The notes below the pieces were generated by a model. The model worked only from the letters and a program-made list of their open reading frames with translations, made no database searches and was not told the DNA's origin. From positions 11,167 to 75,166 of the forward strand of contig NZ_CP010029.1 of NCBI RefSeq assembly GCF_001656035.1: a DNA stretch of 64,000 nucleotides, written 5' to 3'. The stretch comes from Yersinia entomophaga. Its GTDB lineage: Bacteria; Pseudomonadota; Gammaproteobacteria; Enterobacterales; Enterobacteriaceae. Position 1 is the stretch's first letter. The number at the start of each line of letters is the position of its first letter. Below, piece by piece: positions 38,801 to 48,706 of the stretch. The translations under genes and the position numbers were made by a program.

Positions 38801-39721
38801 CTAATTATCGCGTTCAATTATAAAACTCGCTAGCGCCCGCAGTGAGGCGGTGTCATACGACAGTTCAGCCAAAGCATCCAGCGCTTCGAGATAAAGATCT
38901 CTGGCTTTGGTTTGGGCAGCTTCCAGACCCAGTAGGGCCGGATAGGTGCTTTTGCCTAACTGTTGGTCTGAACCCTGGCGTTTGCCTATTGTAGCGGTAT
39001 CACCGATAACGTCTAAAATATCGTCCTGAACCTGAAAGGCGAGGCCAATGGCATCGGCGTAGCGATCTAACTGTTCCAAAGCCCGATGGCCGGGTTTTCC
39101 CGCAGCCAATGCGCCCATGCGCACCGCGGTACGGATCAGCGCGCCGGTTTTATGACGATGAATTTGCTCCAGCTCCGTCAGTGAAATATGGCGCTCTTCT
39201 GCTGCCAGATCCAATGCCTGTCCGCCACACATTCCGGCTACGCCGCTGGATTTTGCCAGTTCGGACAGCATGCTGACGCGATCCTGCATGGCGACGTCCG
39301 GCATTGGCGCATCGGCTAAAATGCTAAATGCCAGCGTTTGCAGGGCATCGCCGGCTAAAATCGCGCAGGCTTCGCCAAATTTGATATGACAAGTTGGCTG
39401 ACCACGGCGCAGATCGTCATTGTCCATCGCCGGCAAATCGTCATGTATCAAAGAATAGGCGTGTATACATTCTACCGCTGCCGCTGGCGCATCCAGCGTC
39501 GAGAGCGACAAACCGAACATTTGGCCGGTGGCGTACACCAGATAGGGGCGCAGTCGTTTACCGCCCAACAACGTGCCATAACGCATTGCTTGCACTAGCT
39601 CGCTGTCGTTAAACGGCAGCGGTGCAATAAAACTCAGTAATGCATCATTAGCTCGTTGTTGATATATCGCCAACTGCTCTGTAAAAACAACGGGTTGGTT
39701 CATTTCGTTCTGATGGGACAT
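38801..39721 (-). CDS. ispA: Farnesyl diphosphate synthase
   Basis: A 306-residue prenyltransferase forming C15 farnesyl diphosphate. The first Asp-rich motif is HDDLPAMDNDDLRRG, the second QVQDDILDVIGD, with a GKRLRPYLVYA region. The N-terminus is a few residues longer than E. coli IspA; Met7 (39703) is a possible alternative start, since neither has a strong Shine-Dalgarno. It follows xseB by 2 bases. Confidence 0.96.
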   Translation of the reverse strand: MSHQNEMNQPVVFTEQLAIYQQRANDALLSFIAPLPFNDSELVQAMRYGTLLGGKRLRPYLVYATGQMFGLSLSTLDAPAAAVECIHAYSLIHDDLPAMDNDDLRRGQPTCHIKFGEACAILAGDALQTLAFSILADAPMPDVAMQDRVSMLSELAKSSGVAGMCGGQALDLAAEERHISLTELEQIHRHKTGALIRTAVRMGALAAGKPGHRALEQLDRYADAIGLAFQVQDDILDVIGDTATIGKRQGSDQQLGKSTYPALLGLEAAQTKARDLYLEALDALAELSYDTASLRALASFIIERDN

Positions 39722-39723
39722 GT

Positions 39724-40005
39724 TTATTCGGTATCCGGCGTAAAAGGCGTCAGCGGCGCATCGGTGTCATCACTGAGCAATATCTGAACCCGTTGTTCTG
39801 CCTGCAACAGCGTTTGCTGGCCTTGACGAGCCAACTGTATGCCGCGTTCGAATTCGTTAAGCGCATCTTCCAACGGCAGTTCACCTGACTCCAGGCGGGT
39901 CACAATTTGCTCCAGCTCGCTGAGTGAAGTCTCAAAACTGGCGCTACTTTTTACGGTAGCCTCTGGCTTATCCGTAGCTTCTGGTGATGCAGCTTTTCTA
40001 GGCAT
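39724..40005 (-). CDS. xseB: Exodeoxyribonuclease VII small subunit
   Basis: A 93-residue protein with the XseB core [35 protein letters not shown] and AEQRVQILL. It regulates and stabilises XseA. The N-terminal 25 residues and acidic tail are low-complexity and longer than the family minimum. First gene of the leftward xseB-ispA-dxs operon. Confidence 0.95.
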   Translation of the reverse strand: MPRKAASPEATDKPEATVKSSASFETSLSELEQIVTRLESGELPLEDALNEFERGIQLARQGQQTLLQAEQRVQILLSDDTDAPLTPFTPDTE

Positions 40006-40326
40006 ATTTTATTTTCAACGTTAAGTTGGCGTCATGGGGCCGGTGGGCCACTCTCGGTTTTGGGCTATTGTAACGAATTATGCCGAGCAAATCGTGGCGT
40101 TTGCTTCGGGTTTTATTAAGCAGATATCCACTATATGGTGATATACTCCGCGCCTTGAATATTATTGGTAAGGCAGACAGCCCGGAGTTAGCCTTAACGA
40201 TAACATCGTCCATTTACTCAGTGACTCGCTATTTACCGCTGCGTCGTCCGGTCATTTTGACTCAACAGTATTGTTCTTTCGATAGCAACCTAATTCACTC
40301 ATCATACTAGACAACTAAAGACCGCC

Positions 40327-41775
40327 ATGAAGTTTATCATTAAATTGTTCCCAGAAATCACCATCAAGAGTCAAACTGTGCGTTTGCGCTTCATTAAGAT
40401 TCTTACTACCAATATTCGCAACGTGTTGAAACACCTTGATGACTCGCTGGCGGTGGTTCGTCACTGGGATCATATTGAAGTGCGTACCAAAGATGAAAAT
40501 CTTGGCCCCGCGATCTGTGACGCTTTAACCCGAATTCCCGGTATTCACCATATTTTGGAAGTGGAAGACCGTAGTTACACCGATCTACACGATATTTTCG
40601 AGCAAACGCTGGAAGCTTATCGTGACACGCTGGTGGGCAAGACCTTCTGCGTGCGGGTAAAACGCCGTGGTAAGCACGAGTTCAGTTCCGGCGAAGCAGA
40701 GCGCTACGTCGGCGGCGGTCTGAATCAGCATATTGAGACGGCTAAAGTGAAACTGACTGCGCCTCAGGTCACGGTCAATCTGGAAATCGATCAAGATAAA
40801 CTGGTGCTGATCAAAGCTCGTCACGAAGGTTTGGGCGGTTTCCCTATTGGTACGCAGGAAGATGTTTTATCACTGATTTCTGGCGGTTTTGATTCCGGCG
40901 TGTCCAGCTATATGTTGATGCGCCGCGGCTGTCGGGTGCATTACTGCTTCTTCAATCTTGGCGGTTCAGCTCATGAAATTGGCGTAAAACAGGTGGCTCA
41001 TTATCTGTGGAACCGCTTCGGTAGCTCTCACAAAGTTCGTTTTGTGGCGATCGATTTTGAACCTGTGGTTGGGGAAATCCTGGAGAAAGTCGAAGACGGT
41101 CAGATGGGCGTAGTGCTGAAGCGCATGATGGTGCGAGCGGCTTCTCAGGTCGCGGAGCGCTATGGCGTGCAGGCGTTGGTAACCGGTGAGGCGCTGGGGC
41201 AGGTTTCCAGCCAGACGTTGACCAACCTGCGGTTGATCGATAACGCATCTGACACGCTGATTCTGCGCCCGCTGATTTCCCATGATAAAGAACACATTAT
41301 CAATTTGGCGCGCGAGATCGGTACCGAAGACTTTGCCAAAACCATGCCGGAATACTGTGGTGTGATTTCTAAAAGCCCAACGGTTAAAGCGGTGAAAGCT
41401 AAAATTGAGGAAGAAGAGTCGCACTTTGATTTCTCAATTCTCGATCGTGTAGTGAGCGAAGCGAAAAACGTGGATATCCGCACTATCGCCGAGCAAAGCC
41501 GCGAACAGGTGGCTGAAGTAGAAACCGTAGCAGAACTGGCTGATACCGATGTGGTGCTGGATATTCGCGCGCCGGATGAGCAGGAAGAGAAGCCGTTGGT
41601 TTTGGCTCCGGTAGAAGTACGGACCTTGCCTTTCTATAAGTTAAGCACTCAGTTTGGCGATCTGGATCAGAGCAAAACCTATTTGCTGTACTGTGAGCGT
41701 GGCGTGATGAGCCGTTTGCAGGCGCTATATCTGCGTGAGCAGGGCTACAAGAACGTAAAAGTTTATCGTCCATAA
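40327..41775 (+). CDS. thiI: tRNA sulfurtransferase ThiI
   Basis: A 482-residue enzyme that makes 4-thiouridine at tRNA position 8 and supplies sulfur for the thiamine thiazole. It has an N-terminal ferredoxin-like/THUMP region, a PP-loop [12 protein letters not shown], and a C-terminal rhodanese domain with the active Cys in [11 protein letters not shown]. Length equals E. coli ThiI. Divergent from xseB. Confidence 0.97.
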   Translation: MKFIIKLFPEITIKSQTVRLRFIKILTTNIRNVLKHLDDSLAVVRHWDHIEVRTKDENLGPAICDALTRIPGIHHILEVEDRSYTDLHDIFEQTLEAYRDTLVGKTFCVRVKRRGKHEFSSGEAERYVGGGLNQHIETAKVKLTAPQVTVNLEIDQDKLVLIKARHEGLGGFPIGTQEDVLSLISGGFDSGVSSYMLMRRGCRVHYCFFNLGGSAHEIGVKQVAHYLWNRFGSSHKVRFVAIDFEPVVGEILEKVEDGQMGVVLKRMMVRAASQVAERYGVQALVTGEALGQVSSQTLTNLRLIDNASDTLILRPLISHDKEHIINLAREIGTEDFAKTMPEYCGVISKSPTVKAVKAKIEEEESHFDFSILDRVVSEAKNVDIRTIAEQSREQVAEVETVAELADTDVVLDIRAPDEQEEKPLVLAPVEVRTLPFYKLSTQFGDLDQSKTYLLYCERGVMSRLQALYLREQGYKNVKVYRP

Positions 41776-41796
41776 CTGAGACGGTATCTGATTCTG

Positions 41797-41818
41797 AAAG
41801 GGCGCTAATGCGCCCTTT
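41797..41818. terminator. Bidirectional terminator between thiI and pgtA
   Basis: AAAGGGCGC and GCGCCCTTT pair perfectly around TAAT, with T residues after the plus-strand stem and A residues before it. It suits the convergent thiI and pgtA. Confidence 0.85.
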
Positions 41819-41832
41819 GTTATTTCCGAAAG

Positions 41833-43080
41833 CTAATAGCGATAGTCTTTTTTATCGATGCCGTATTTCTTCATCCGTAGATAGAGCTTTTTGCGCGGTA
41901 CTTGCAAATACTCTGCTACGTCGTTAATTCTTCCCTGATGGATATTTAGCGCCTCATTAATTATCTTCAGCTCATACTGTTCAATTCGTTCATCCAACGG
42001 GCCACAGTCAGTTTCAGTCACCCATTCCATGCTGGTTTCGGTCAATGGCGTCACGCCAACGGCAAATAATTCTGCCGCGTTTAATAACTCTCGAATATTT
42101 CCCGGCCACGGACGGCGACACAACCTTTTTACGAAAGCCTCACTCAGCTGTGGCTGCTGGCGATCCAGACGTTTACAGGCATTTTCCAGATAATGGCGGA
42201 ATAGTACCTCAATATCGCCAGGGCGCTTTGCCAAGGGTAAACACTCAATATGGCTAAGAGAAAATCGATAGTAGAGTTCGGGAACCAGCAATTGCTGAGC
42301 GGCCAACTGTGCAGGTAAGGAGTTGCTCAAAGCAATTAAACGGAAATGACATTCTTCAGGGTTTTGCAGTTGCGCCAAAGCACGCTGTTGCTGGCTGGCG
42401 AGCCGTTCAATGTTTTTTACTACCAATGTACCGTTCTGTACCTGATTGATGTAACTATTGAGGTCGATATTCTCATCGCTGGTAGGATCGATGATGATCA
42501 ACGGATTATTGCGGCGTTGGCTCAGTTGGTGCAGATAGCGTGCCGCCAGAGAGCGGCCGGTTCCCAGCTCACCGTAAAAAAATACCGGCACATCAATATC
42601 GGCCAGCATCTGCAGGCGTTCTCTTAGTTGCCGAACCCAACCGCTGTTGCCCAACAGATGTTCGCTAAGCTGCTCCCGCTGCCAGTGACGACGAGCAATC
42701 AGAGCCTGTCTATCTGCCAGCGCCAGCTGAACGCATTGCAGTAATTTTTCCGGATTGACTGGTTTTTCCAGAAAGTTATAGGCACCTTTTTTCACCGCCT
42801 CCACCGCCATGGGAACATCGCCGTGGCCGGAGATCAGCAATATCGGCAGATGACGATCTTTGGCGAGCAAAATTTCCAGCAGAGCCATGCCGGAAAGGTT
42901 TGGCATACAGACATCGCTGATGACCATACCCTGCCAATCGGTGGTAATAAGTTCTGCTGCCGCCTGCGGTGAGCTGTATGCCGCTACCTGATAACCTTCT
43001 TGCGTCAGGATCTGGCAATAGGCGTCCAGCACATCAATATCGTCATCAATCAGTAAAATTTGCTGTTCATCAGTTAACAT
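41833..43080 (-). CDS. pgtA: Phosphoglycerate transport response regulator PgtA
   Basis: A 415-residue regulator of NtrC type. The receiver domain has LLIDDDID, phospho-acceptor Asp56 (VISDVCMP) and Lys106. The AAA-like middle domain has a modified Walker A (GELGTGRS), no GAFTGA loop and a poor Walker B (TLVVKN), so it is unlikely to activate sigma-54. The C-terminal Fis-type helix-turn-helix has GRINDVAEYLQVPRKKLYLR. It overlaps pgtB by 11 bases and should induce pgtP on phosphoglycerate sensing. Confidence 0.92.
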   Translation of the reverse strand: MLTDEQQILLIDDDIDVLDAYCQILTQEGYQVAAYSSPQAAAELITTDWQGMVISDVCMPNLSGMALLEILLAKDRHLPILLISGHGDVPMAVEAVKKGAYNFLEKPVNPEKLLQCVQLALADRQALIARRHWQREQLSEHLLGNSGWVRQLRERLQMLADIDVPVFFYGELGTGRSLAARYLHQLSQRRNNPLIIIDPTSDENIDLNSYINQVQNGTLVVKNIERLASQQQRALAQLQNPEECHFRLIALSNSLPAQLAAQQLLVPELYYRFSLSHIECLPLAKRPGDIEVLFRHYLENACKRLDRQQPQLSEAFVKRLCRRPWPGNIRELLNAAELFAVGVTPLTETSMEWVTETDCGPLDERIEQYELKIINEALNIHQGRINDVAEYLQVPRKKLYLRMKKYGIDKKDYRY

Positions 43081-45052
43081 GGCTCAGACTCCTGAATTGC
43101 AATATCACCATTCCGTGGTGGTCTAATGTTGACGCCAACCGCAGCTCTCCTGCGCACTGCTCCATAATGGACTGGCTAATCGATAGACCGATACCCAGTC
43201 CCACTTCTTTGCTGGTCGTAAAAGGTTTAAGCAATCGATCCGCCAGCGCTAGCGGCCAGCCCTGACCATTATCTCGCAGAGTCAGCAATAGATTTTCTGC
43301 CTGTTGTTCGAAAGAAACCTCAATGATTGGCGGATGTTGAGCGCTGGCTTCTAGCGCGTTGGTCAATAAGTTGACCAACACTTGCTGAATACGAATATCG
43401 TCGCCGTATACCAAAGGGAAACTTTCTGGCTGGATGAACCGCGCCTTGAGTGGACGATGACGCAAGGATAAAAGATCCCAGGCCGCATCCAGATTGGCTC
43501 GTAGATCGATGGGGTGTAACTGTTGATGTGCATCGCTGCGACGGGAGAATTGTCGTAGCTGCTTAATAATATTCACAATACGCAGAATCAAACCGCGCAT
43601 TTTATCCAGATTGGCCTCCAGCATGGCGTTATCGCCGTTTTTAAGCGCTTTTTCACTGCTGAATAAATACAGCGACAGGGCATTGAGAGGCTGATTTACC
43701 TCATGAGCAAGGGTGGTCATCGTCTGCCCGACTACCGCCAGTTTAGCCGCCTGAATCAGTTCATCTTGCGCAGTACGTAAATCCTTCTCAATGAGCCGTC
43801 TTTCATCAATCTCTTGTTTAAGCTGATTTTTTTGCTGATTAATCTGGCCGATGGTGCGGCGCAGTAATCCAGCAATTCGCCCCAGTTCGTCCCCTCCGTA
43901 GACCGGAATAGTTGTATCCAGTTCGCCGCAGCCTAAACGCGCTACCGATTGATTTAACAGGGTAAAGCGTTTGATCAAGCGTGAGCGAATATAGAAATGA
44001 TTGAGCGTAAAGGCAAACAGCAGAGCCAGGAGGGTTGCGACAATAATCAGCAGGCCGCTGATGCCCATAATATCGCCGAGGCGTTGATTGAAGGTTTGTA
44101 ACTGCTGGTGGCTGTTGCCCAACTGGTTTTCAATCTGACTGCGAAAGCGAGTGAGGGTTTGCTCTTTCGCATTCACGGTTTCCTCCAGCAATGCCAGCGC
44201 CGTTGCCCGTTCTTGCAAAATAGCCGGCATTTTTAGCTCTGCGGTGCCTAAATTGAGCAATTCATCGATAGTCTGGCGCAGAGTGATGGTGCTGGGATGT
44301 TTTGCCAACGATTGCATGTTGGATTCCGCAGTTTGCTTTAGGTAGCTCAGGTAACGAATGTGATTATTCAGGCTATCAATATTCGGATTGGCCAGTTGTT
44401 CGCGCAGATCGTCAACCACCTGAGTTTCAATGTGCGCAAGGGCGTAAACCAGCTGTAATTCATCCTGAACATTGCGCAGCGTACTTTGCAACTGGTGATT
44501 TTTTTCCAGACTGGTTTTCTGCGTTAATTGATCGATGAGCGAGCCTTGCTGCCAGCTAATATCCTGAGAAAGCGACGTTAGCTCGGTATTGAAATCATCG
44601 TGAAGCCAGTTAATCCGTGCTGCGAGCTCGGTGATCTTTTCTCTGGCGAGGAAATTACTGTATAGCGCACTATCCAATCGAGAAAGCAGTTCCCGACTTC
44701 GGGTCAACGTCGTTGCCAACTGGCGCTGGCTGTCCGGTGTCAGACGTCGGCTGGCCATTTCGATGGTATCCAGCCGATGAGCAATCTGATCGCGCATTTG
44801 AATACGCGCCGTTGTGTTGGGGGCATGCTGGAATTCATTCAATTCCTGAATGAGTGCATTCAGATTTTCTTCCAGCTGAAAGGACGCCTGAATTTTAGGA
44901 AAGTAATCATCCAGCGCATAGCGAATCTGGCTACTTTGGGCGTGCCATGAATACAAACTGACGGCGCTGACAAACAGAGTCAGTATTGCACCAAAGGCAA
45001 ATGCCCAGCGCAAAATAGAGCTGATAGTGATGCGATAGAAAAGCGGGTTCAT
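43070..45052 (-). CDS. pgtB: Phosphoglycerate transport sensor kinase PgtB
   Basis: A 660-residue membrane histidine kinase. A transmembrane segment near residues 15-35 is followed by a long periplasmic helical region, a second segment (LLIIVATLLALLFAF) and a HAMP-like linker. The H-box LAHEVNQPLNALSLYL and the G box TSKEVGLGIGLSISQSIME follow. It belongs to the DctB-like group. ATG 45052 overlaps the pgtC stop (ATGA), preferred over 45112, so it is translationally coupled to pgtC. Confidence 0.92.
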   Translation of the reverse strand: MNPLFYRITISSILRWAFAFGAILTLFVSAVSLYSWHAQSSQIRYALDDYFPKIQASFQLEENLNALIQELNEFQHAPNTTARIQMRDQIAHRLDTIEMASRRLTPDSQRQLATTLTRSRELLSRLDSALYSNFLAREKITELAARINWLHDDFNTELTSLSQDISWQQGSLIDQLTQKTSLEKNHQLQSTLRNVQDELQLVYALAHIETQVVDDLREQLANPNIDSLNNHIRYLSYLKQTAESNMQSLAKHPSTITLRQTIDELLNLGTAELKMPAILQERATALALLEETVNAKEQTLTRFRSQIENQLGNSHQQLQTFNQRLGDIMGISGLLIIVATLLALLFAFTLNHFYIRSRLIKRFTLLNQSVARLGCGELDTTIPVYGGDELGRIAGLLRRTIGQINQQKNQLKQEIDERRLIEKDLRTAQDELIQAAKLAVVGQTMTTLAHEVNQPLNALSLYLFSSEKALKNGDNAMLEANLDKMRGLILRIVNIIKQLRQFSRRSDAHQQLHPIDLRANLDAAWDLLSLRHRPLKARFIQPESFPLVYGDDIRIQQVLVNLLTNALEASAQHPPIIEVSFEQQAENLLLTLRDNGQGWPLALADRLLKPFTTSKEVGLGIGLSISQSIMEQCAGELRLASTLDHHGMVILQFRSLSHVN

Positions 45053-46290
45053 TTCAGCGATTCCAACTGTTGGATCGCCAAATGCTGCTGTTTTTGGAAG
45101 AACTGTTGCCAAATCATTAGCTCTGACTCCATTGCGTTATCCGGCCCCTGGTTAAAGCGTTGCAGATAATCCATATCCACAGCCTGCTGCGGAGTGACGG
45201 GTACGGCGGTCAGCAATGCCCGGATTTCCGGCAGAGGGCGTTTTAGACGAGCTTCGGCGCTGTGCAAAGCTTTCCACGCATCCTGTAGCTGGTGCAGGCG
45301 GAAAGTGATCGCGGTATCAAACAATTGCTGCACGAGTTTCTGCCGTTGCAGGATCTGGCGATAATCCAGCGGCGTTTGCTGTAATAAGCGCTGTTGCTGT
45401 TTGGCGCGCGGATCTTCAACGGGTAACGGGGAAACTGGATACTTGCCGGTATCGGTATCTGAAAGTGCTTTTTGCCCGCTGTCACTCAGTAGAAAATTGA
45501 TGAAACGGGCGGCGTCGGTTTGGCGCGAGCTGCCTTTCGTCATGGCGATAAAAGTCGGTGAAGCGCCGCTTTCAGGAAAGTAACTGAAACTGAGCTGCGG
45601 GTCTTTTAGCAACAGAGTGGCGTAATTATCGATAATGGGGCCGGCAAGGCCGAGTCCGGTTTTGATTTTATTGGAAACGCCAAAACTGCGGGAAGAAATT
45701 GTGGCCAGATTACCGGAAATTTCCAGCAGGGTTTCCCAGCCTTGCTGCCAGCCCCGTTGCTGTAGCAATGTTTCTATCATCAAATGGTTAGTGTCGGAGC
45801 GAGAAGGGCTGCTCATTAAAATCATCCCTTGATAGCGGGCGTCTTTTAATCCGTCCCAGGTGACCGGCGTGGGTAAATGCTTTTCTTTTAAGCGTGCGCT
45901 ATTGGCCAGAATGCCATAGCCGGAAATGGCTACCGCCGCCGTGGAGCTGCGGATGGATTCTGGAACGCGTTGCTGATTATGTACTGCCAGCGTAGGCAAG
46001 GTAGCCAAACGCTGATGATCCTGCAAATGCTGCATCAACATCGGGGATGAGGTCAGCACCAAATCGATATTTTCCCCCATTGGCGTATCCAGTAAACGCT
46101 CTAGGGAAGAGCTAGTGCGATTTAGCGTTCGAATAGAAACTGCCTGCGGCTGTTTATGCCATTGCGCAATGATATGCGCGGTAGCTTCGGGGGAGAAGGT
46201 GGTGGCAATAACCAATTCATTAGCGTAACTCGCGGGAGCTAAACTCAGGGCAATAATTAGGTTCAAGAGAATGTTGCGTAAACTTTGCAT
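45049..46290 (-). CDS. pgtC: Phosphoglycerate transport regulatory protein PgtC
   Basis: A 413-residue periplasmic protein. The Sec signal peptide (NILLNLIIALSLAPASYA) precedes a solute-binding fold with ELVIATTFSPEATAHII, VTWDGLKDARYQG and ARFINFLLSDSGQKAL. In Salmonella, PgtC works with PgtB in signal reception rather than uptake itself. It is first in the leftward pgtC-pgtB-pgtA operon, divergent from pgtP. Confidence 0.92.
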   Translation of the reverse strand: MQSLRNILLNLIIALSLAPASYANELVIATTFSPEATAHIIAQWHKQPQAVSIRTLNRTSSSLERLLDTPMGENIDLVLTSSPMLMQHLQDHQRLATLPTLAVHNQQRVPESIRSSTAAVAISGYGILANSARLKEKHLPTPVTWDGLKDARYQGMILMSSPSRSDTNHLMIETLLQQRGWQQGWETLLEISGNLATISSRSFGVSNKIKTGLGLAGPIIDNYATLLLKDPQLSFSYFPESGASPTFIAMTKGSSRQTDAARFINFLLSDSGQKALSDTDTGKYPVSPLPVEDPRAKQQQRLLQQTPLDYRQILQRQKLVQQLFDTAITFRLHQLQDAWKALHSAEARLKRPLPEIRALLTAVPVTPQQAVDMDYLQRFNQGPDNAMESELMIWQQFFQKQQHLAIQQLESLK

Positions 46291-46382
46291 CTATTTATTC
46301 GCCCCGGTTAATGTGTGATTAATATCAAATAAATAACAAATAAATATATTTATAGCGATGGCCGGATTGTTCCAATTTGTCC

Positions 46383-46428
46383 CATTTTTGTCTTTTTTAA
46401 CGCGTAAAAATAAAGAAAGACAAAAATG
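46383..46428. repeat. 13-bp inverted repeat upstream of pgtC
   Basis: CATTTTTGTCTTT (46383-46395) and AAAGACAAAAATG (46416-46428) are exact inverted copies around a 20-nt spacer, about 95 bp before pgtC. The spacer can extend the pairing by three more bases. It could be an operator for a dimeric regulator or an RNA hairpin. Confidence 0.55.
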
Positions 46429-46572
46429 AGTTAATTTTGACTCATAAATTTTGGGTTGTTGTGTCAATTTTGAAACATATCCCTTAGGTTGCACCAATTC
46501 GTCAGTCGCTGCATGCTGACTGCGAAACATAATGACGCAGTGGCGCTGGGATTATCAACTGCTTTGTAGTAT

Positions 46573-46614
46573 CAGACACTTTATTTTATTCAGACAATGT
46601 CTGCGATAACAGAC
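46573..46614. promoter_or_regulatory. CAGACA operator-like cluster upstream of pgtP
   Basis: CAGACA occurs at 46573, again at 46591 within the odd palindrome CAGACAATGTCTG (46591-46603), and as CAGAC at 46610. The direct copies are 18-19 bp apart. It lies 70-115 bp before the pgtP start, a good place for PgtA binding. The assignment to PgtA is inferred. Confidence 0.5.
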
Positions 46615-46685
46615 TTATTGGCTTCAACGCCAGGGAAATCCATTTTTCTAAATAACAATTTAATAATAAATCTTTAAGGTGAACT

Positions 46686-48068
46686 ATGCTCTCATTTATG
46701 AAACCCAAGATAGCAACCCATAAAGTTCCCGACGATAAAGTAATAGCTACATATAATCGTTATCGGGTTCAGGCGTTGTTCAGTATATTTATTGGTTACC
46801 TTTCCTACTATATTGTGCGGAATAACTTCACGCTTTCTACACCTTATTTAAAAGAACAATTGCACTTAAGCGCCACGGAAATTGGCATGCTAAGTAGCTG
46901 TATGTTAATTGCCTACGGTATTAGTAAAGGCATCATGAGTAGTTTGGCGGATAAGGCCAATCCCAAAGTTTATATGGCAATGGGTTTGCTACTGTGCGCC
47001 TTGGTCAATGTAGGATTGGGGTTTAGCGGCGCATTCTGGCTGTTTGCCGTATTAGTCATCTTTAACGGTTTCTTCCAGGGAATGGGAGTCGGGCCTTCCT
47101 TTATTACTATCGCCAACTGGTTCCCGCGTCGTGAGCGTGGCCGGGTGGGGGCTATCTGGAATATTTCCCATAATGTAGGCGGCGGCGTGGTCGCACCTAT
47201 CGTCGGCGGCGCATTCGCAATTTTAGGCAGTGAGCACTGGCAAACCGCTAGCTATATCGTGCCTGCCATTATTGCGGTGATTTTGGGGTCAATGGTATTG
47301 CTGTTGGGCAAAGGTTCTCCGGTTAGTGAAGGCTTACCTCCGTTACAGGAAATCATGCCGGAAGCCTTGGTGATTGAGCCAGTTAAAGCCGGGCAGAAAG
47401 CACCGGAAAATATGTCTGCATTCCAGATTTTCTGTACTTATGTACTGAAAAACAAGCATGCCTGGTACGTGTCTTTCGTAGATGTTTTCGTTTATATGGT
47501 GCGTTTCGGTATGATCAGTTGGCTACCGATTTATCTGTTGACTGAAAAACACTTCACCAAGGGCGAAATGAGCGTGGCTTTCCTGTTCTTTGAATGGGCG
47601 GCAATCCCTTCTACGTTATTGGCCGGTTGGTTATCGGATAAATTCTTCCGCGGCCGTAGAATGCCGTTGGCGATGATTTGTATGGTGATGATCTTTATCT
47701 GCCTGATCGGTTACTGGCAGTGTGATTCCCTACTGATGGTGACTTTCTTTGCGGCTATCGTCGGTTGTCTGATTTATGTGCCTCAGTTCCTGGCTTCAGT
47801 GCAGACCATGGAAATCGTACCGAGCTTCGCCGTAGGGTCAGCGGTGGGCTTACGCGGCTTTATGAGCTATATCCTTGGAGCCAGTTTGGGTACCAGCCTG
47901 TTTGGCGTAATGGTCGATAGAGTGGGTTGGCACGGCGGGTTCTACTTGCTGATGGGGGGGATTATTTGCTGCATTATCTTCTGCTATCTGTCCCATCGCG
48001 GCGTGCTGGAACTGGAGCGGGAACGCAAAGATCAGCAGGTACGTTTAGATAAAGAAGCATTAGCTTAA
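46686..48068 (+). CDS. pgtP: Phosphoglycerate transporter PgtP
   Basis: A 460-residue major-facilitator transporter of the organophosphate:phosphate antiporter group (with GlpT and UhpT). It imports 2- and 3-phosphoglycerate and phosphoenolpyruvate. The start region RYRVQALFSIFIGYLSYYIVRNNF, the NGFFQGMGVGPSF loop and the ANWFPRRERGR motif are typical. About 12 membrane segments. It is preceded by AAGGTG and followed by a hairpin. Confidence 0.95.
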   Translation: MLSFMKPKIATHKVPDDKVIATYNRYRVQALFSIFIGYLSYYIVRNNFTLSTPYLKEQLHLSATEIGMLSSCMLIAYGISKGIMSSLADKANPKVYMAMGLLLCALVNVGLGFSGAFWLFAVLVIFNGFFQGMGVGPSFITIANWFPRRERGRVGAIWNISHNVGGGVVAPIVGGAFAILGSEHWQTASYIVPAIIAVILGSMVLLLGKGSPVSEGLPPLQEIMPEALVIEPVKAGQKAPENMSAFQIFCTYVLKNKHAWYVSFVDVFVYMVRFGMISWLPIYLLTEKHFTKGEMSVAFLFFEWAAIPSTLLAGWLSDKFFRGRRMPLAMICMVMIFICLIGYWQCDSLLMVTFFAAIVGCLIYVPQFLASVQTMEIVPSFAVGSAVGLRGFMSYILGASLGTSLFGVMVDRVGWHGGFYLLMGGIICCIIFCYLSHRGVLELERERKDQQVRLDKEALA

Positions 48069-48082
48069 TCTTAGGGTTAAAA

Positions 48083-48106
48083 CAGCCGTTCAGCGTCGAA
48101 CGGCTG
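48083..48106. terminator. Hairpin after pgtP
   Basis: CAGCCGTTC (48083-48091) and GAACGGCTG (48098-48106) pair perfectly around AGCGTC. No T run follows on the + strand; on the minus strand TTTTAACCC follows. It lies between convergent pgtP and yajL. Confidence 0.65.
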
Positions 48107-48115
48107 CGATATGAA

Positions 48116-48706
48116 TCAGTTACGGTAATTAAAGATGCCCGGCGGCAGAATAAGCTGACGGGCGACTTCCTCAGCTTTTTCCCTTCCCAATAATAAAAAG
48201 ATGATTTTTAATGCAAAGTCGATAGAGGTTGCCGGCCCTTGGCTCGTAACCAGATTGACTCTACGATCGTAGACCACTCGCTGATCCATCCATTTATTCG
48301 GTGAAATTTTATCTTTCAAGCCGGGATAACCGGTCATATTCCCGATGGGGAATAGGTTATGGTGTTCTAACACCAAAGCCGGTGCCGCGCAAATGGCTGC
48401 GACCAGATGGCCTTCATTATGAGTTTGCCGCACTTTTTCGACCAGCAGCGGGCTATCACGGAAACATTCTGCCCCTTTTATTCCGCCGGGTAATACCACT
48501 ACGTCAAATTGTTGATCGGCCACATCGACCAGACGCGTATCTGCCACCAGTTTTACACCGCGAGAGCAAGTAATTACTAACTCTCCATCACCGGCTACGC
48601 TTGCGGTCGTCACTTCAAAGCCGCCACGTACCAGCACATCAATGGTGGTGACCGCTTCGGTTTCTTCACTCCCAGGTGCCAGGCAAACCAGTGCCGATAC
48701 GCTCAT
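48116..48706 (-). CDS. yajL: DJ-1/ThiJ family protein deglycase YajL
   Basis: A 196-residue homologue of human DJ-1. The nucleophile elbow Cys is in [10 protein letters not shown], and the assisting Glu in GSEETEAV. The family protects against carbonyl and oxidative stress; the exact activity is debated. ATG 48706 is used, giving the E. coli length. Its start lies inside panE, so the two are coupled. Confidence 0.93.
   Translation of the reverse strand: MSVSALVCLAPGSEETEAVTTIDVLVRGGFEVTTASVAGDGELVITCSRGVKLVADTRLVDVADQQFDVVVLPGGIKGAECFRDSPLLVEKVRQTHNEGHLVAAICAAPALVLEHHNLFPIGNMTGYPGLKDKISPNKWMDQRVVYDRRVNLVTSQGPATSIDFALKIIFLLLGREKAEEVARQLILPPGIFNYRN

Larger units (their letters stand above)
46291..46685. 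other. pgtC-pgtP divergent regulatory region (395 bp)
   Basis: No gene is seen. It holds at least three symmetric or repeated elements: a 13-bp inverted repeat (46383-46428), a shorter inverted repeat ATGAGT/ACTCAT (46426-46445), and a CAGACA cluster (46573-46614) close to pgtP. Both promoters of the divergent pgt units must lie here. I could not fix a convincing -35/-10 pair for either. Confidence 0.6.
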
